Below, piece after piece: positions 53,841 through 62,387 of a DNA stretch of 64,000 bases. A program made the position numbers and the translations under genes. The notes under the pieces were generated by a model. It was not told the DNA's origin. It saw only the letters and a list, made by a program, of their open reading frames with translations, and did no database searches. Source of the DNA: Mesobacillus jeotgali. Lineage in GTDB: Bacteria; Bacillota; Bacilli; Bacillales; Cytobacillaceae. Positions within the stretch are counted from its first letter, which is position 1, and each line of letters opens with the position of its first letter. Location of the stretch: the NCBI RefSeq assembly GCF_014856545.2, contig NZ_CP109811.1, positions 490,001 to 554,000 of the forward strand, in the 5' to 3' direction.

Positions 53841-55108
53841 TAGCTTTTACGCAAATAGTTTCTAAGTACAATTCTTAATTCGTCAAAAGTTATACAGTCA
53901 TATTCCACCACTAAGTTCCATACTAATGCTGAGTTGTTTAAGCCCATTTTGGGCATAAAATAATTCCATAGCTCCATCTGTTCTCGTTGCTTTAAATTAA
54001 TTCTTTCACGCAATAGGGATTTAAGATCAGCATATGATAAATATTCTCCAATCTTTTTTGAAGATGTGTGCTGTTTTTGGTCTAATAACTGTTGTAGTAA
54101 TTGTCTTTTCTTTTCTTTCTCTTGTTGTCTCTCTTTCTCCTGTCGCCTTTGTTCCGCCAAAAATGATTCCTTTAATTTTTGGGATTGATTAAGGAAGTTT
54201 TTACGATGTTCATCCTCTGAAATGGAGTTGCTTAATAGGAACCCCTCTTTAATAATCAGAGCTTCCGAAAAGGGAATCTCATATCCGCTATTTAGAAGAA
54301 ATGCTCGATATGGCTTATCAGTCCGGTCTTTTAAGAATCGCTGAACTTTAACAACGATCTTATCATCATTGGAATAGATATAATACAAACTTCTTACATC
54401 AATTTCTACACTATCATTGTAAAAAGGATAATTGAAATAGGTGAAAAATTCACGATCCTTAATGACTTGCATAAGTAACTTATCCCACAGGTGATCTTCT
54501 TCAGCTTTTGAAGAGATTGCTAATTCTGCATCCCAAAGAACAATGGCGTTCTTCTCCATTTCAACTGATTGCTCTTTCTTCTCAATGAACCAGATTGGTT
54601 CCATTCCTTGTTCCTTAAAATATTGGTGTCTTTTTATGATTTGATTAGAAAGTTTACCATCAGAAGAAGAGGATACATTTGTAATGACAGAGAGAGCGAA
54701 TTCTTTAGCTCCTATTTTAACCCAAATATCCGGAAACTCTTTTAAGTCAAACTTTGCTTTGTATCCATATTCTACACTTATGTTTGCTCTTATTTTGGCC
54801 TGTGTAGATAGCTCATCATGTAGTATGTTGACTATTACAGTATGAATTTTGGTTTCTCTCTCAGTTTGTCTTTTATATTTTCTCTCAGCTTGATCGACTT
54901 TTTTAGACGGCTCACATGCTTCAGAATGCAGGTGTGAAAAATAAAGCCCACGCTCATCCCCAGCCTTCACAATTAATTTAGCCTGACAATAGGGACATGT
55001 AAAAAGATTTTTCTGGGCTAGTTTCTTTAAATTGTTAACCCTATCTTCATCTGTTGAATGGGGGAGTGTGATGACTTCTTTGTCTATAACATGCAGTGCT
55101 TCTCTCAT
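53840..55108 (-). CDS. CoiA-like protein with altered nuclease site
   Basis: The protein has 422 residues. An N-terminal zinc region (TCPYCQ, C38/C41; HLHSEAC, H59/H61/C65) is like CoiA. The middle follows the CoiA nuclease layout (EFPDIWVKIGAKEFALSVIT, then RHQYFKEQGMEPIWFIE). D127 is kept, but the usual E-x-Q/K strand reads ALSVIT, with S140 where E is expected, so catalysis looks lost. A Q/K/E-rich coiled coil (about 325-360) precedes a helical end. CoiA helps recombination in competence. GAGGTG precedes the ATG. It follows the BRCT gene by 2 bases, in one operon. Confidence 0.7.
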   Translation of the reverse strand: MREALHVIDKEVITLPHSTDEDRVNNLKKLAQKNLFTCPYCQAKLIVKAGDERGLYFSHLHSEACEPSKKVDQAERKYKRQTERETKIHTVIVNILHDELSTQAKIRANISVEYGYKAKFDLKEFPDIWVKIGAKEFALSVITNVSSSSDGKLSNQIIKRHQYFKEQGMEPIWFIEKKEQSVEMEKNAIVLWDAELAISSKAEEDHLWDKLLMQVIKDREFFTYFNYPFYNDSVEIDVRSLYYIYSNDDKIVVKVQRFLKDRTDKPYRAFLLNSGYEIPFSEALIIKEGFLLSNSISEDEHRKNFLNQSQKLKESFLAEQRRQEKERQQEKEKKRQLLQQLLDQKQHTSSKKIGEYLSYADLKSLLRERINLKQREQMELWNYFMPKMGLNNSALVWNLVVEYDCITFDELRIVLRNYLRKS

Positions 55109-55110
55109 GA

Positions 55111-55548
55111 TTACACCTCAGTTTGTACATTTAGTAAATTTGTAAACTCGTTTTCATTAAGTACTTTGATCTCCATTCCTTGCTCTATAAGGTTATAAGC
55201 CTTTACTTCTTTTGAACTTAATCCTTTTTCACCGACCAAAGATTTGTCTTGCTGCCCAACAATGACGTAATCAGTTTTACTTGAAACCCCGGATTTAATT
55301 ATCCCTCCTAGGTTCACAACCCTCTGCATGGCGGATTTTCTGTCAATAGCCTGGAGTTCACCAGTAAATACAAAGTTTTTATTGTAAAAAGGGTGTTCCT
55401 CGTTGAAGTGGTCTACAGTGGATGTTATCTCGGATGGCTTAACTCTATTGAAGGTTTTTCTTTTGAAGAGATGTGTTTGTGGTTTGAGTTCAGAGAACTT
55501 TCTCACCGGAATGCTTTTGTGCTTTGTTAAATATGATTTTAAAGACAA
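55111..55548 (-). CDS. BRCT-domain protein, likely the severed C-terminus of an exonuclease-BRCT gene
   Basis: The product has 145 residues. A basic linker (KSYLTKHKSIPVRKFSELKP) precedes a BRCT domain (FYNKNFVFTGELQAIDRKSAMQRVVNLGGIIKSGVSSKTDYVIVG). BRCT modules bind DNA ends or partner proteins and occur after DnaQ-type exonucleases. The start is TTG 55548, inside the end of the exonuclease frame (10-base overlap, different frame). Either translation is coupled or this is the C-terminal relic of a once fused gene. Confidence 0.65.
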   Translation of the reverse strand: MSLKSYLTKHKSIPVRKFSELKPQTHLFKRKTFNRVKPSEITSTVDHFNEEHPFYNKNFVFTGELQAIDRKSAMQRVVNLGGIIKSGVSSKTDYVIVGQQDKSLVGEKGLSSKEVKAYNLIEQGMEIKVLNENEFTNLLNVQTEV

Positions 55549-55880
55549 GCGTATAGGACGCTCATATCAAATTGTGCATTATGTGCGACGATAAAAGTAT
55601 CATTGAAATGATGATTGACTTCCTCCCAAATAGTATTAAACTTTGGTGCTGAAAGGACATGTTGAGGCTCAATCCCATGTAACGCACTCATCTCATCGTC
55701 AAAGTCCATTGAAGGTGGGTGTATAAGATAATACTTTTCATCAATTATCTTGTTGTCTTGGACAAAGGTGAGCCCCATCGAACAAGCACTGCTCAAACTA
55801 TTATTCGCAATCTCAAAATCTACCGTAATAAAATCCATGCTATCAACTCTATTTTGCAATTGAATTGGAATATCTTCCAT
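55539..55880 (-). pseudogene. DnaQ-like exonuclease, truncated before motif Exo III
   Basis: The 113 residues show Exo I as FITVDFEIAN (D-x-E) and Exo II as FIVAHNAQFDMSVL. The frame then stops (ACL). The Exo III part with the catalytic His and Asp, about 60 residues, is gone, and the next frame already encodes the linker to the BRCT domain. A deletion plus frameshift best explains it. ATG 55880 has GAGGGGG 8 bases upstream. Confidence 0.7.
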
Positions 55881-56110
55881 CAATTATACCCCCTCTGGAA
55901 TAAAGTTACAATCGTATAATTGATTCTTTATAGGCTTGTAGATAGAGGTTTGATAAACAGTAGGACACAAGAGCGACATTAAAGCTTTTAGTTTATATAA
56001 CAATTTCAGAGATATGACTTTAAGGAAAGTGCACTCTTGGCGTAAATTACGTATCAGTATGTCCTTTTTATAAGTGTCACAAAAACGCCACAATCCTCCC
56101 TATCCCACCC

Positions 56111-56152
56111 TGTCCTTTCCACCCTTACATCCATATATAAAGGGTGAAAGGG
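56111..56152. promoter_or_regulatory. Inverted repeat over the ribosome site of the HTH gene
   Basis: CCTTTCCACCCTT pairs with AAGGGTGAAAGG across about 12 bases. The right arm holds the AAAGGGTGG that serves ATG 56165. It may be an operator or a translational hairpin. The gap 55884-56164 contains no other feature I can name. Confidence 0.45.
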
Positions 56153-56164
56153 TGGTGCATTAGC

Positions 56165-56974
56165 ATGACAATTAAATCGGCGGTTATTGAGAGTTTTGCG
56201 GGGTATTCCCAGTTTGGTTCGTTGAAGGAGTTTAACAATCATTTTGAGATGTGGATGGAGGATAAGAAGCGTTTTTTCAGTAAGGGTGAGTTAATTGGGT
56301 TGAAGCGGCTGGCTCGTTTTGCTGCGAAGGTTCCTGGGGTGGCGAATGCCAAGATCGGGACGGTCCTTAAGGCGATTTATGAGAAGTATGGGGAGATGGG
56401 GATTTCCCGTTCTACTTTTAAAAGGATGATCCTGAAGGCTAGTGAAATTGGTATTTTCACTGTATATGAAACTGCGCGCAAGAATGGCTCACAGTCTAGC
56501 AACTTGTATGTATTCAATCGTTTCCCGATGAATGAACTACCGGATGGCGATCAATTGAGCCACCAAAATAAAACTATCACTCCTTCTGAAACTAACATAA
56601 AAAAGAATAATAAACGTGAAGAAGAGGCTGCCGAAGAACAATCATCCGAAATTCAGGAGGTAAAACCAGTTGCTGAAAAAGATCTGGAAGAGTATCTTTT
56701 TGTCAGTGACCGGGTTCCAAGCGATTTTGTCAATTTTGTAAAATACTTCTACCCAAACGCAAAGTCGATCGAAGAATTCTGGCGGATGAGTATGGTCGCT
56801 GCATACCGTAACAACTATGAAAAAGACACGGATCTCCTGTTATCCGTGTCGCTCGACTCCTTCAAACAGCTCGTCCGGAAGCTGAAGTCGAAGGTGGAAG
56901 TAAAGAATCCGATTGCTTATTTTACAGGGATTCTGAATAAGAAGTTCCAGGAGCGTTATTTTGAGGAGCTTTAA
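56165..56974 (+). CDS. Helix-turn-helix protein, replication/plasmid-type cytosolic family
   Basis: The protein has 269 residues. The N-terminal helical region holds a winged-helix-like unit (FFSKGELIGLKRLARFAAKVPG, then MGISRSTFKRMILKASEIGIFTVYETAR). It is followed by a charged E/K linker (about 140-165) and a C-terminal helical domain (DLLLSVSLDSFKQLVRKLKS ... NPIAYFTGILNKKFQERYF). The layout recalls DnaD/replication-initiation-type Bacillus proteins often seen on plasmids or accessory DNA; function is not known. The frame is open from 56144. Confidence 0.65.
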   Translation: MTIKSAVIESFAGYSQFGSLKEFNNHFEMWMEDKKRFFSKGELIGLKRLARFAAKVPGVANAKIGTVLKAIYEKYGEMGISRSTFKRMILKASEIGIFTVYETARKNGSQSSNLYVFNRFPMNELPDGDQLSHQNKTITPSETNIKKNNKREEEAAEEQSSEIQEVKPVAEKDLEEYLFVSDRVPSDFVNFVKYFYPNAKSIEEFWRMSMVAAYRNNYEKDTDLLLSVSLDSFKQLVRKLKSKVEVKNPIAYFTGILNKKFQERYFEEL

Positions 56975-57062
56975 GAGTTGATTTCGGTTTGTTGAATTAA
57001 GCCATATTTTTTTCGAGGGAAAAGGGGGCGGTTTTCAGATGTCCCGTTAATTGTGAAAATAT

Positions 57063-57106
57063 GTAACTATAAGACTGTGGATTCGTCCATCAGTCTTATA
57101 GCTACA
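57063..57106. other. Long stem-loop with TTCG tetraloop
   Basis: CTATAAGACTG-TGGA and TCCA-T-CAGTCTTATAG pair with one bulged T around a TTCG loop. This gives a very stable UUCG-capped RNA hairpin on the plus strand. A degenerate family A copy (GGGGGCGGTTTTCAGATGTCCC) lies just before it. There is no T-run after it. Confidence 0.6.
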
Positions 57107-57175
57107 CCTCACCAATGAGATAAAAATAAATAGTGTTCGTATAATACAATTTTTCAGAACTTTTTGTAATGTGTG

Positions 57176-57994
57176 TTACCTTATCTTACTATTAATGTAC
57201 TTAATATAGGCCATTAATCGTTCTATATAATAAGTAACTTCCTCAATCCCTAACCGTGAAATATTTTCGTTATTTCCATGTCTAACGTCTAGAAGATTGT
57301 TGTGAATGTGCCTCCAGATCCTCAAGGCATCACGAGTGATAATAGGGTCAGAGAGATTCATATTATTAATTGTTGCATCTGCTTGAGCGAAATCTTTTGT
57401 CCCTGTAACCGACTTAAGATATCCCTCTACAGCTGAAATGCAATCTCGAAGGGCACTTTTTCGGGACTTATCGTCATCAGCATTTGCAAACATCCTTATA
57501 GCCTGTTGTAGATTGGAAATGGTATCTTTATATTGGTTTGGGATTAAGGGGATTACTTCTTCGATTTTTTCATAAGGTTTTTCAACATCTTCGCGTATAT
57601 TCCAGGTAACTTGTCCTCTCCACAACGAAGCTAGGTATCCAATTTCTTGCTTTTCTAAAAATGATTCAAAGCTTTCCTCGTCCCCAAATACACTAAGAAT
57701 GATACCCAAACCATCCATTGAGTTAGGGAATTCAGCTAACCGCCTGAATGCCCTAATAATTTCATCATTCAAATGTTCATAAGGACCCGGATATGCAGGT
57801 TCAATACCAGCAAGTGCTGCTAACTGATGTTGCAACTGTAAGGCTGTACCTAGAATTTCATCATCATCTAACTTGCTTAATTGTGAATGAATGAAGCCCT
57901 TCAAATCGTTATGAAAATAGTAAGGTAGTCTATCGACTTTATATGTATCATGCTCGTATGCATTATAATATGGATGATCGTCAATAAATGCCAT
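57176..57994 (-). CDS. HEPN/Abi-like helical protein
   Basis: The protein has 272 residues, nearly all helical. The last 100 (RKSALRDCISAVEGYLKSVTG, then IHNNLLDVRHGN, then EEVTYYIERLMAYIKYI) resemble the C-terminal domain of abortive-infection-like proteins and HEPN bundles, where an R-x-x-x-x-H or RHG element lies at the dimer face. The RHG here (R238, H239) is suggestive, not proof of RNase activity. GGAGG precedes the ATG. It is a solitary gene at the edge of the accessory block, and AT-rich. Confidence 0.55.
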   Translation of the reverse strand: MAFIDDHPYYNAYEHDTYKVDRLPYYFHNDLKGFIHSQLSKLDDDEILGTALQLQHQLAALAGIEPAYPGPYEHLNDEIIRAFRRLAEFPNSMDGLGIILSVFGDEESFESFLEKQEIGYLASLWRGQVTWNIREDVEKPYEKIEEVIPLIPNQYKDTISNLQQAIRMFANADDDKSRKSALRDCISAVEGYLKSVTGTKDFAQADATINNMNLSDPIITRDALRIWRHIHNNLLDVRHGNNENISRLGIEEVTYYIERLMAYIKYINSKIR

Positions 57995-58362
57995 ATATGT
58001 TTAACCTCCAGGAAAAATATACTATATTATATCACTATTAAATTATTCGCGAAATTTATATCTTAAGAATAGTTTATTAAATAACTTAATTTATCTTCTC
58101 AGTACAGCGCTGGACCTACCATCATGAATGCCTCACTAGCGTCATCATAATATTTTACAAAAATTCGCATTCTATTATGTTTTTGTTCTTTTAATGCTGC
58201 ATCAACCTCTTAATAAATTCATCAACTTAAAAAAATAATAAAGGGTTTAGCTCAATTGCATTCTTATAGGCATCTCCTTACTACCTTCTTCTATCTCAAA
58301 GACCTATACATAATGCTAATGTTTAAAACTCAATCATAAATGGATACACAAGGAATGGAGGG
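57995..58362. other. Gap with no recognised feature
   Basis: This AT-rich stretch between the HEPN-like gene and cdr shows no credible frame, terminator or repeat. It may hold promoters for both divergent genes. Confidence 0.5.
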
Positions 58363-58368
58363 ATGAAG

Positions 58369-59700
58369 ATGAAAATACTTATTATTGGTGGAGATGCGGC
58401 GGGTATGAGTGCTGCGATGCAAATGGTGCGGAATAGCTCTGGTCATGAGATCACTGTATTGGAAAAGGGTGGCGTGTATTCGTACGGTCAATGCGGCCTG
58501 CCTTATGTGATCAGTGGGAAGATTGAGTCCACAGACCGTTTAATCGCGCGTACTCAATCTACTTTTAAAGAGAAGTATGGCATTGATGCACGTGTATTTC
58601 ATGAGGCCCAGAAGGTAGACGTGGAAAATAAAATGGTCAGTGGAATAAACCATAGTAATGGTGAGACGTTCAGCCTGCCATATGACCGCCTTTTGATTGC
58701 AACTGGTGTAAGCCCGGTCATTCCAAAGTGGGAGGGTGTGACACTTCCAGGTATTTTCTCATTAAAGACCATCCCTGATGCTAAGGAAATCATGAATTAT
58801 CTCGAAAAAGATATAAATAATGTGACGGTAATTGGCGGCGGATACATTGGGCTTGAAATGGCCGAGAGTTTTGCGGAGCTTGGCAAGAAGGTCACGATCA
58901 TTGAAAGAAATGAGCAATTAGCCAAAATATTTGATACAGACATGGCCGAACTGATTCATGAAGAAGCAGTAAAGCAAAACATTGTGTTGAAAATGGGTGA
59001 ATCCGTGGAAGCATTCGGCGGAAGTGACCATGTGGAATCGGTGAAAACCGATAAAGGAGAGTATGAAACAGATTTGGTGCTAGTCGCTGTAGGTGTGAAA
59101 CCCAATACATCCTTTTTAGAAGGAACAGGAATCAAAACCATTGGGAATGGTGCAATCCAGGTAAATGCCTATATGCAAACCAGTGTGGAGGATATCTACG
59201 CAGCAGGAGATTGTGCCACACAATATCACCGGGTAAAAGAAAAGGATGACCATGTCCCATTGGGCACACATGCCAACAAGCAAGGACAAATCGCCGGATT
59301 GAATATGGTTGATGTACATAAAACGTTTAAAGGAATTGTCGGCACTTCCATTATTAAATTTTTCGATCTAACCCTGGGGAGAACAGGGCTATCAGAAAAA
59401 GAGGCCGAAATGCTGAACATCCCCTATGGCTCTGTAACCATTACTGCATCTGACATTGCTGGATATTATCCGGATGATAAAAAAATGAAATTGAAGCTTG
59501 TCTATAATAAAGAAACACATAAGGTTCTTGGCGGGCAAATTATTGGAGAAAATGGTGTCGATAAACGAACCGATGTACTAGCGACGGCCATATTCCATTC
59601 GATGACGACCGAAGAGCTGCTTGATTTAGATCTGGCGTATGCTCCACCGTATAATGGGGTGTGGGATCCTATTCAGCAGGCGGCTAGGAGAGTGGAGTAG
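58369..59700 (+). CDS. cdr: CoA-disulfide reductase
   Basis: The 443-residue FAD enzyme reduces CoA disulfide with NAD(P)H, keeping CoA as main low-mass thiol. The N-terminal dinucleotide fold [10 protein letters not shown] is followed by the single active Cys42 in [14 protein letters not shown] second nucleotide fold ([11 protein letters not shown]) binds NAD(P)H. The FAD contact [10 protein letters not shown] and the C-terminal interface domain end with [12 protein letters not shown], a CoADR mark carrying the paired tyrosine. ATG 58369 is chosen because GGAGGG would touch ATG 58363. Confidence 0.88.
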   Translation: MKILIIGGDAAGMSAAMQMVRNSSGHEITVLEKGGVYSYGQCGLPYVISGKIESTDRLIARTQSTFKEKYGIDARVFHEAQKVDVENKMVSGINHSNGETFSLPYDRLLIATGVSPVIPKWEGVTLPGIFSLKTIPDAKEIMNYLEKDINNVTVIGGGYIGLEMAESFAELGKKVTIIERNEQLAKIFDTDMAELIHEEAVKQNIVLKMGESVEAFGGSDHVESVKTDKGEYETDLVLVAVGVKPNTSFLEGTGIKTIGNGAIQVNAYMQTSVEDIYAAGDCATQYHRVKEKDDHVPLGTHANKQGQIAGLNMVDVHKTFKGIVGTSIIKFFDLTLGRTGLSEKEAEMLNIPYGSVTITASDIAGYYPDDKKMKLKLVYNKETHKVLGGQIIGENGVDKRTDVLATAIFHSMTTEELLDLDLAYAPPYNGVWDPIQQAARRVE

Positions 59701-59750
59701 ATTTAAGTGAGTGGGGAGCCTTGGCGATCACAATTAAATATCAGCCGATA

Positions 59751-59781
59751 AGCAATGGAGATTAAGTTCCATTGCTTTTTT
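59751..59781 (+). terminator. Terminator of cdr
   Basis: AGCAATGGA pairs with TCCATTGCT around GATTAAGT and is followed by TTTTT. Confidence 0.75.
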
Positions 59782-59899
59782 AATGTCGAGAACGATCTTT
59801 ATAAAGATATTAAATTTCAAACAAAAGTTCATTCTTTTCTCACAGTTGCAGAATATGATTAATGATATTTTTGAATCATTAATAAAGGAGTTTGAAGAA

Positions 59900-59986
59900 G
59901 TGGAAACAGTAAAAACAAACCCGATTAAGACAAATCCACGATTCCTTAAAACTACAACTAACAAATTGATTGAACGGAGTGTTTAA
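59900..59986 (+). CDS. Possible 28-residue leader peptide
   Basis: GTG 59900 has AAAGGAG 9-10 bases upstream. The frame of 28 codons (VETVKTNPIKTNPRFLKTTT...) ends in a TAA that abuts the ATG of the lipoprotein. The peptide is basic and threonine/lysine-rich with no membrane helix. The TAA-ATG junction suggests translational coupling. It is low certainty because of its size. Confidence 0.3.
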   Translation: METVKTNPIKTNPRFLKTTTNKLIERSV

Positions 59987-60757
59987 ATGAAAAAATTTCT
60001 GATCCTAATTATTTCTCTATTTTTTATGATGACAGGATGCTCTAATTCAGAATCAGGAGTAAACAATGAGGAAGAACCGGAATTATTGGAAGTTGACCTC
60101 ATTGCTCCAGGAGATATTCTTATAGGTGACGAAGTCGTTCTGGCAGCGGAAGTTACGCAAGGTGAAGAAAAAGTGGAAGATGCAGATGAAGTCAAATTTG
60201 AAGTGCGCAAAGTTGGAGACGAGGATTCGGAAATGATTGAGGCAACTCATCAAGGAAAAGGTATGTATGAAATTAAGAAAACCTTTAAAGAAGACGGGGA
60301 GTATATGGTAACGGCTCATGTTACGGCAAGGTCCATGCATAATATGCCAAGTGAAAAAATAACGGTTGGAAATCCTGCTGAAACTGGCAGGGAAACAGAA
60401 CATCAACATAGTGACACTACAGACTCCCATGATAACGGGGAAACAACAGAAGGTGACCACCATCATAGTCATGTATCAATTGAACTGGATACTAACCAAG
60501 ATCCTAAAGCGAATCAGAAAGTGAGTCTATCAGCTCAAATTAAAAACGAAAATCAGCCTTTAACAGACGCAGCAGTCCGATTTGAGATTTGGCATGGCGA
60601 GGATTCCAATCATGAATTTGTCGATGGAACTGAAATAGAAAATGGTGTCTATATTTATGAAAAAGTTTTCCCGAAATCAGGGACTTATCATATAAAGGTT
60701 CATGTTGAAAAGGGTGAGATTCACGATCATAAAGAGCAAGCAATTACAGTGAATTAG
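59987..60757 (+). CDS. FixH/YtkA-like lipoprotein with two domains and a His-rich linker
   Basis: The protein has 256 residues. The signal ends in MTGC, C18 being lipidated. Two YtkA/FixH-type immunoglobulin-like domains (about 33-130 and 155-255) share the pattern V-x-F-E-V/I-W...G-x-Y-x...G-x-Y-x-V/I-x-x-H-V. The linker (HQHSDTTDSHDNGETTEGDHHHSH) is rich in His and Asp, fitting metal binding. FixH/YtkA proteins accompany metal or redox enzymes of the envelope. Its role here is inferred as metal handling on the outer membrane face. Confidence 0.8.
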   Translation: MKKFLILIISLFFMMTGCSNSESGVNNEEEPELLEVDLIAPGDILIGDEVVLAAEVTQGEEKVEDADEVKFEVRKVGDEDSEMIEATHQGKGMYEIKKTFKEDGEYMVTAHVTARSMHNMPSEKITVGNPAETGRETEHQHSDTTDSHDNGETTEGDHHHSHVSIELDTNQDPKANQKVSLSAQIKNENQPLTDAAVRFEIWHGEDSNHEFVDGTEIENGVYIYEKVFPKSGTYHIKVHVEKGEIHDHKEQAITVN

Positions 60758-60787
60758 TTAACAGAAAACAACTATTAAAGAGATTAG

Positions 60788-60849
60788 CGGAGCAAGGGGA
60801 CGTACCTTTTGCTTCTTTTTTGTAAGCAAAAGTACGTCCCGCTGCTTCT
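60788..60849. repeat. Family B repeat, near-complete hairpin copy
   Basis: GGAGCAAGGGGACGTACC, TTTTGCTT, TTTTTTGT and AAGCAAAAGTACGTCCC then GCTGCTTC. The two halves pair with one bulge. This copy shows what the IS-split one at 39 kb looked like. Confidence 0.75.
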
Positions 60850-60857
60850 GTTTAAAT

Positions 60858-60884
60858 AGACTAGGGAACTAAAGTCCCTAGTCT
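60858..60884 (-). terminator. Hairpin at the end of the repeat-protein gene
   Basis: GACTAGGGA pairs with TCCCTAGTC around ACTAAAG, 23 bases after the minus-strand stop. The following T-run is weak (TATTTAAAC). Confidence 0.45.
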
Positions 60885-60906
60885 ACTATCGCATCAGCGA
60901 CGGTCA

Positions 60907-61290
60907 TTAGTCTTCCTCAATTTCACCGCCTCTGTGTGCGACATTTCTGCCTTCGTTGATTTCACCGCCTTTCTGTGCCAAATTATCACCAGCTTTTGTG
61001 TTTTCCAGTTCAGCGCCTTTTTGTGCTAGATCATCACCAGCTTTAGTATTTTCTAGCTCGGCACCCCTTGATGCCTGGTCACGGCCAGCTGCTTCGCCAC
61101 CTTGCTGTGCTGCAACATCCCCAGCTGCAGTACTTCCATCGTTGGCATTTGTCCAGGTGTTATAGATATTGATTTTTACATTGAAACCGTCTTTTTCGAA
61201 TTCAACTTCCGTTTTGTCTTTTTTCTTCTCGTGTTTCTCATACTTATCATATTCCCCGGACTCTTTATAGTGCTTTTTCTTGTCTCCCAT
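60907..61290 (-). CDS. Low-complexity protein with 16-residue repeats
   Basis: The protein has 127 residues. The charged N-terminal quarter (DKKKHYKESGEYDKYEKHEK) is followed by a short strand segment (VEFEKDGFNVKINIYNTW). The rest is Ala/Gly/Glu/Asn repeats: GAELENTKAGDDLAQK then GAELENTKAGDNLAQK, with weaker units before (GGEAAGRDQASR) and after (GGEINEGRNVAHR). It has no signal peptide and no Cys. This resembles spore- or stress-type disordered proteins, but no family is recognised. AAGGAGGTGATT precedes ATG 61290, a very strong ribosome site. Confidence 0.65.
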   Translation of the reverse strand: MGDKKKHYKESGEYDKYEKHEKKKDKTEVEFEKDGFNVKINIYNTWTNANDGSTAAGDVAAQQGGEAAGRDQASRGAELENTKAGDDLAQKGAELENTKAGDNLAQKGGEINEGRNVAHRGGEIEED

Positions 61291-61490
61291 TTGAATCACC
61301 TCCTTTTGTTAGCATTATATGCTTGAGTTATTTTTCAGAATGGACAAGCACACCAAGTGTAAAGCACATTTTTTAATAGACTTCTAACCAGTAATAGAGA
61401 AATCTAGTGATAATGGATGAGAAAATGCTAGACGAATAAACCAGCCTGACAATTAACTATGGCTTTACTGATCAGAAAAATTTGCATAAT

Positions 61491-61523
61491 CGGAGCAAAG
61501 GGACGTACCTTCTGCTTCTTTTC
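61491..61523. repeat. Family B repeat, half copy
   Basis: GGAGCAAAGGGACGTACC, then TTCTGCTTCTTTTC. Only the left half is present. Confidence 0.6.
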
Positions 61524-61538
61524 TTAAATTGTTTTTGG

Positions 61539-61577
61539 CGAAGAAAAGGCTTGGGAACATCCCAAGCCTTTTCTTCG
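61539..61577. terminator. Terminator hairpin after the GNAT gene
   Basis: CGAAGAAAAGGCTTGGGA and its exact inverse flank a 3-base ACA spacer, an 18-bp stem ending one base before the GNAT stop. Confidence 0.65.
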
Positions 61578-62054
61578 TTATTTCAATATTATCTCCATTT
61601 TTCTACTCTTCGTTGTCATCCCAATTGATCTGTAAAATTCAATGGCAGATGTATTTTCCTCGGTTACTCCCAATTCAATACTATCAACCTCGATGCTTCT
61701 TCCAAAATCAAAAACGTATTTAATTAGCTTTTTGCCGATCCCTTTTTTTCTATGTGTTTCAGCAACGCATAAACTCTTTATATATAATACTTTTCTCGCT
61801 TTTACAAACGTATTTTCGGTTACTTCTTCTTCCTTTGTCACTACAACGCCAACTAGATCATTGCCTAAGGCAGCCACAAGAATGTGCTGCTTGTTATCAA
61901 TCAATTGGCTTTCAAAAAATTTTTGTTCGACTGGAGTGGAATTTTCTTTGTACACATCTGGTCTTACAACAACGTGGTAATCATGAACCTGTCTAAACAA
62001 AGGCAACAATGACTCGTAATCGCTTTGCTTAGCGTTTCTAATTAATATATCCAT
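61578..62054 (-). CDS. GNAT-family N-acetyltransferase
   Basis: The 158-residue GNAT has the acetyl-CoA loop clearly kept: KSLCVAETHRKKGIGKKLIKYVFDF (R-x-x-G-I-G-K). It is followed by SIELGVTEENTSAIEFYRSIGM. The N-terminus (IRNAKQSDYESLLPLFRQVHDYH) is usual for small-molecule GNATs. The substrate is unknown. GGGGGTAG lies about 10 bases before the ATG. A single gene. Confidence 0.85.
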   Translation of the reverse strand: MDILIRNAKQSDYESLLPLFRQVHDYHVVVRPDVYKENSTPVEQKFFESQLIDNKQHILVAALGNDLVGVVVTKEEEVTENTFVKARKVLYIKSLCVAETHRKKGIGKKLIKYVFDFGRSIEVDSIELGVTEENTSAIEFYRSIGMTTKSRKMEIILK

Positions 62055-62387
62055 ACTTTTTTCTACCCCCGATAATTGTGCTCGTTAGTGAGGAACTGAA
62101 TTTTTAAAATCCATTTTACCAGATAATGCTATAAATGATTGATTTTAATTAGCGAATACAATTAAATCTCAACAAAAATCAATGGAGAATATGTTCCATT
62201 GATTTTTCCATAGTCAGGAAGTTTAGTAGGGCATGGGAATTAACTATAAATTACCAATAAAATCATGTATCCTAATATTAACAATTACACGGAGGAGTAT
62301 GGTTGCCAATATGGCTTATGTAGGTCGGTCTGCAGGGAAGTTTCTTTAGCCTGCTTGGTCATTCCCTCTGCTTCAGAAAAGGAAACA

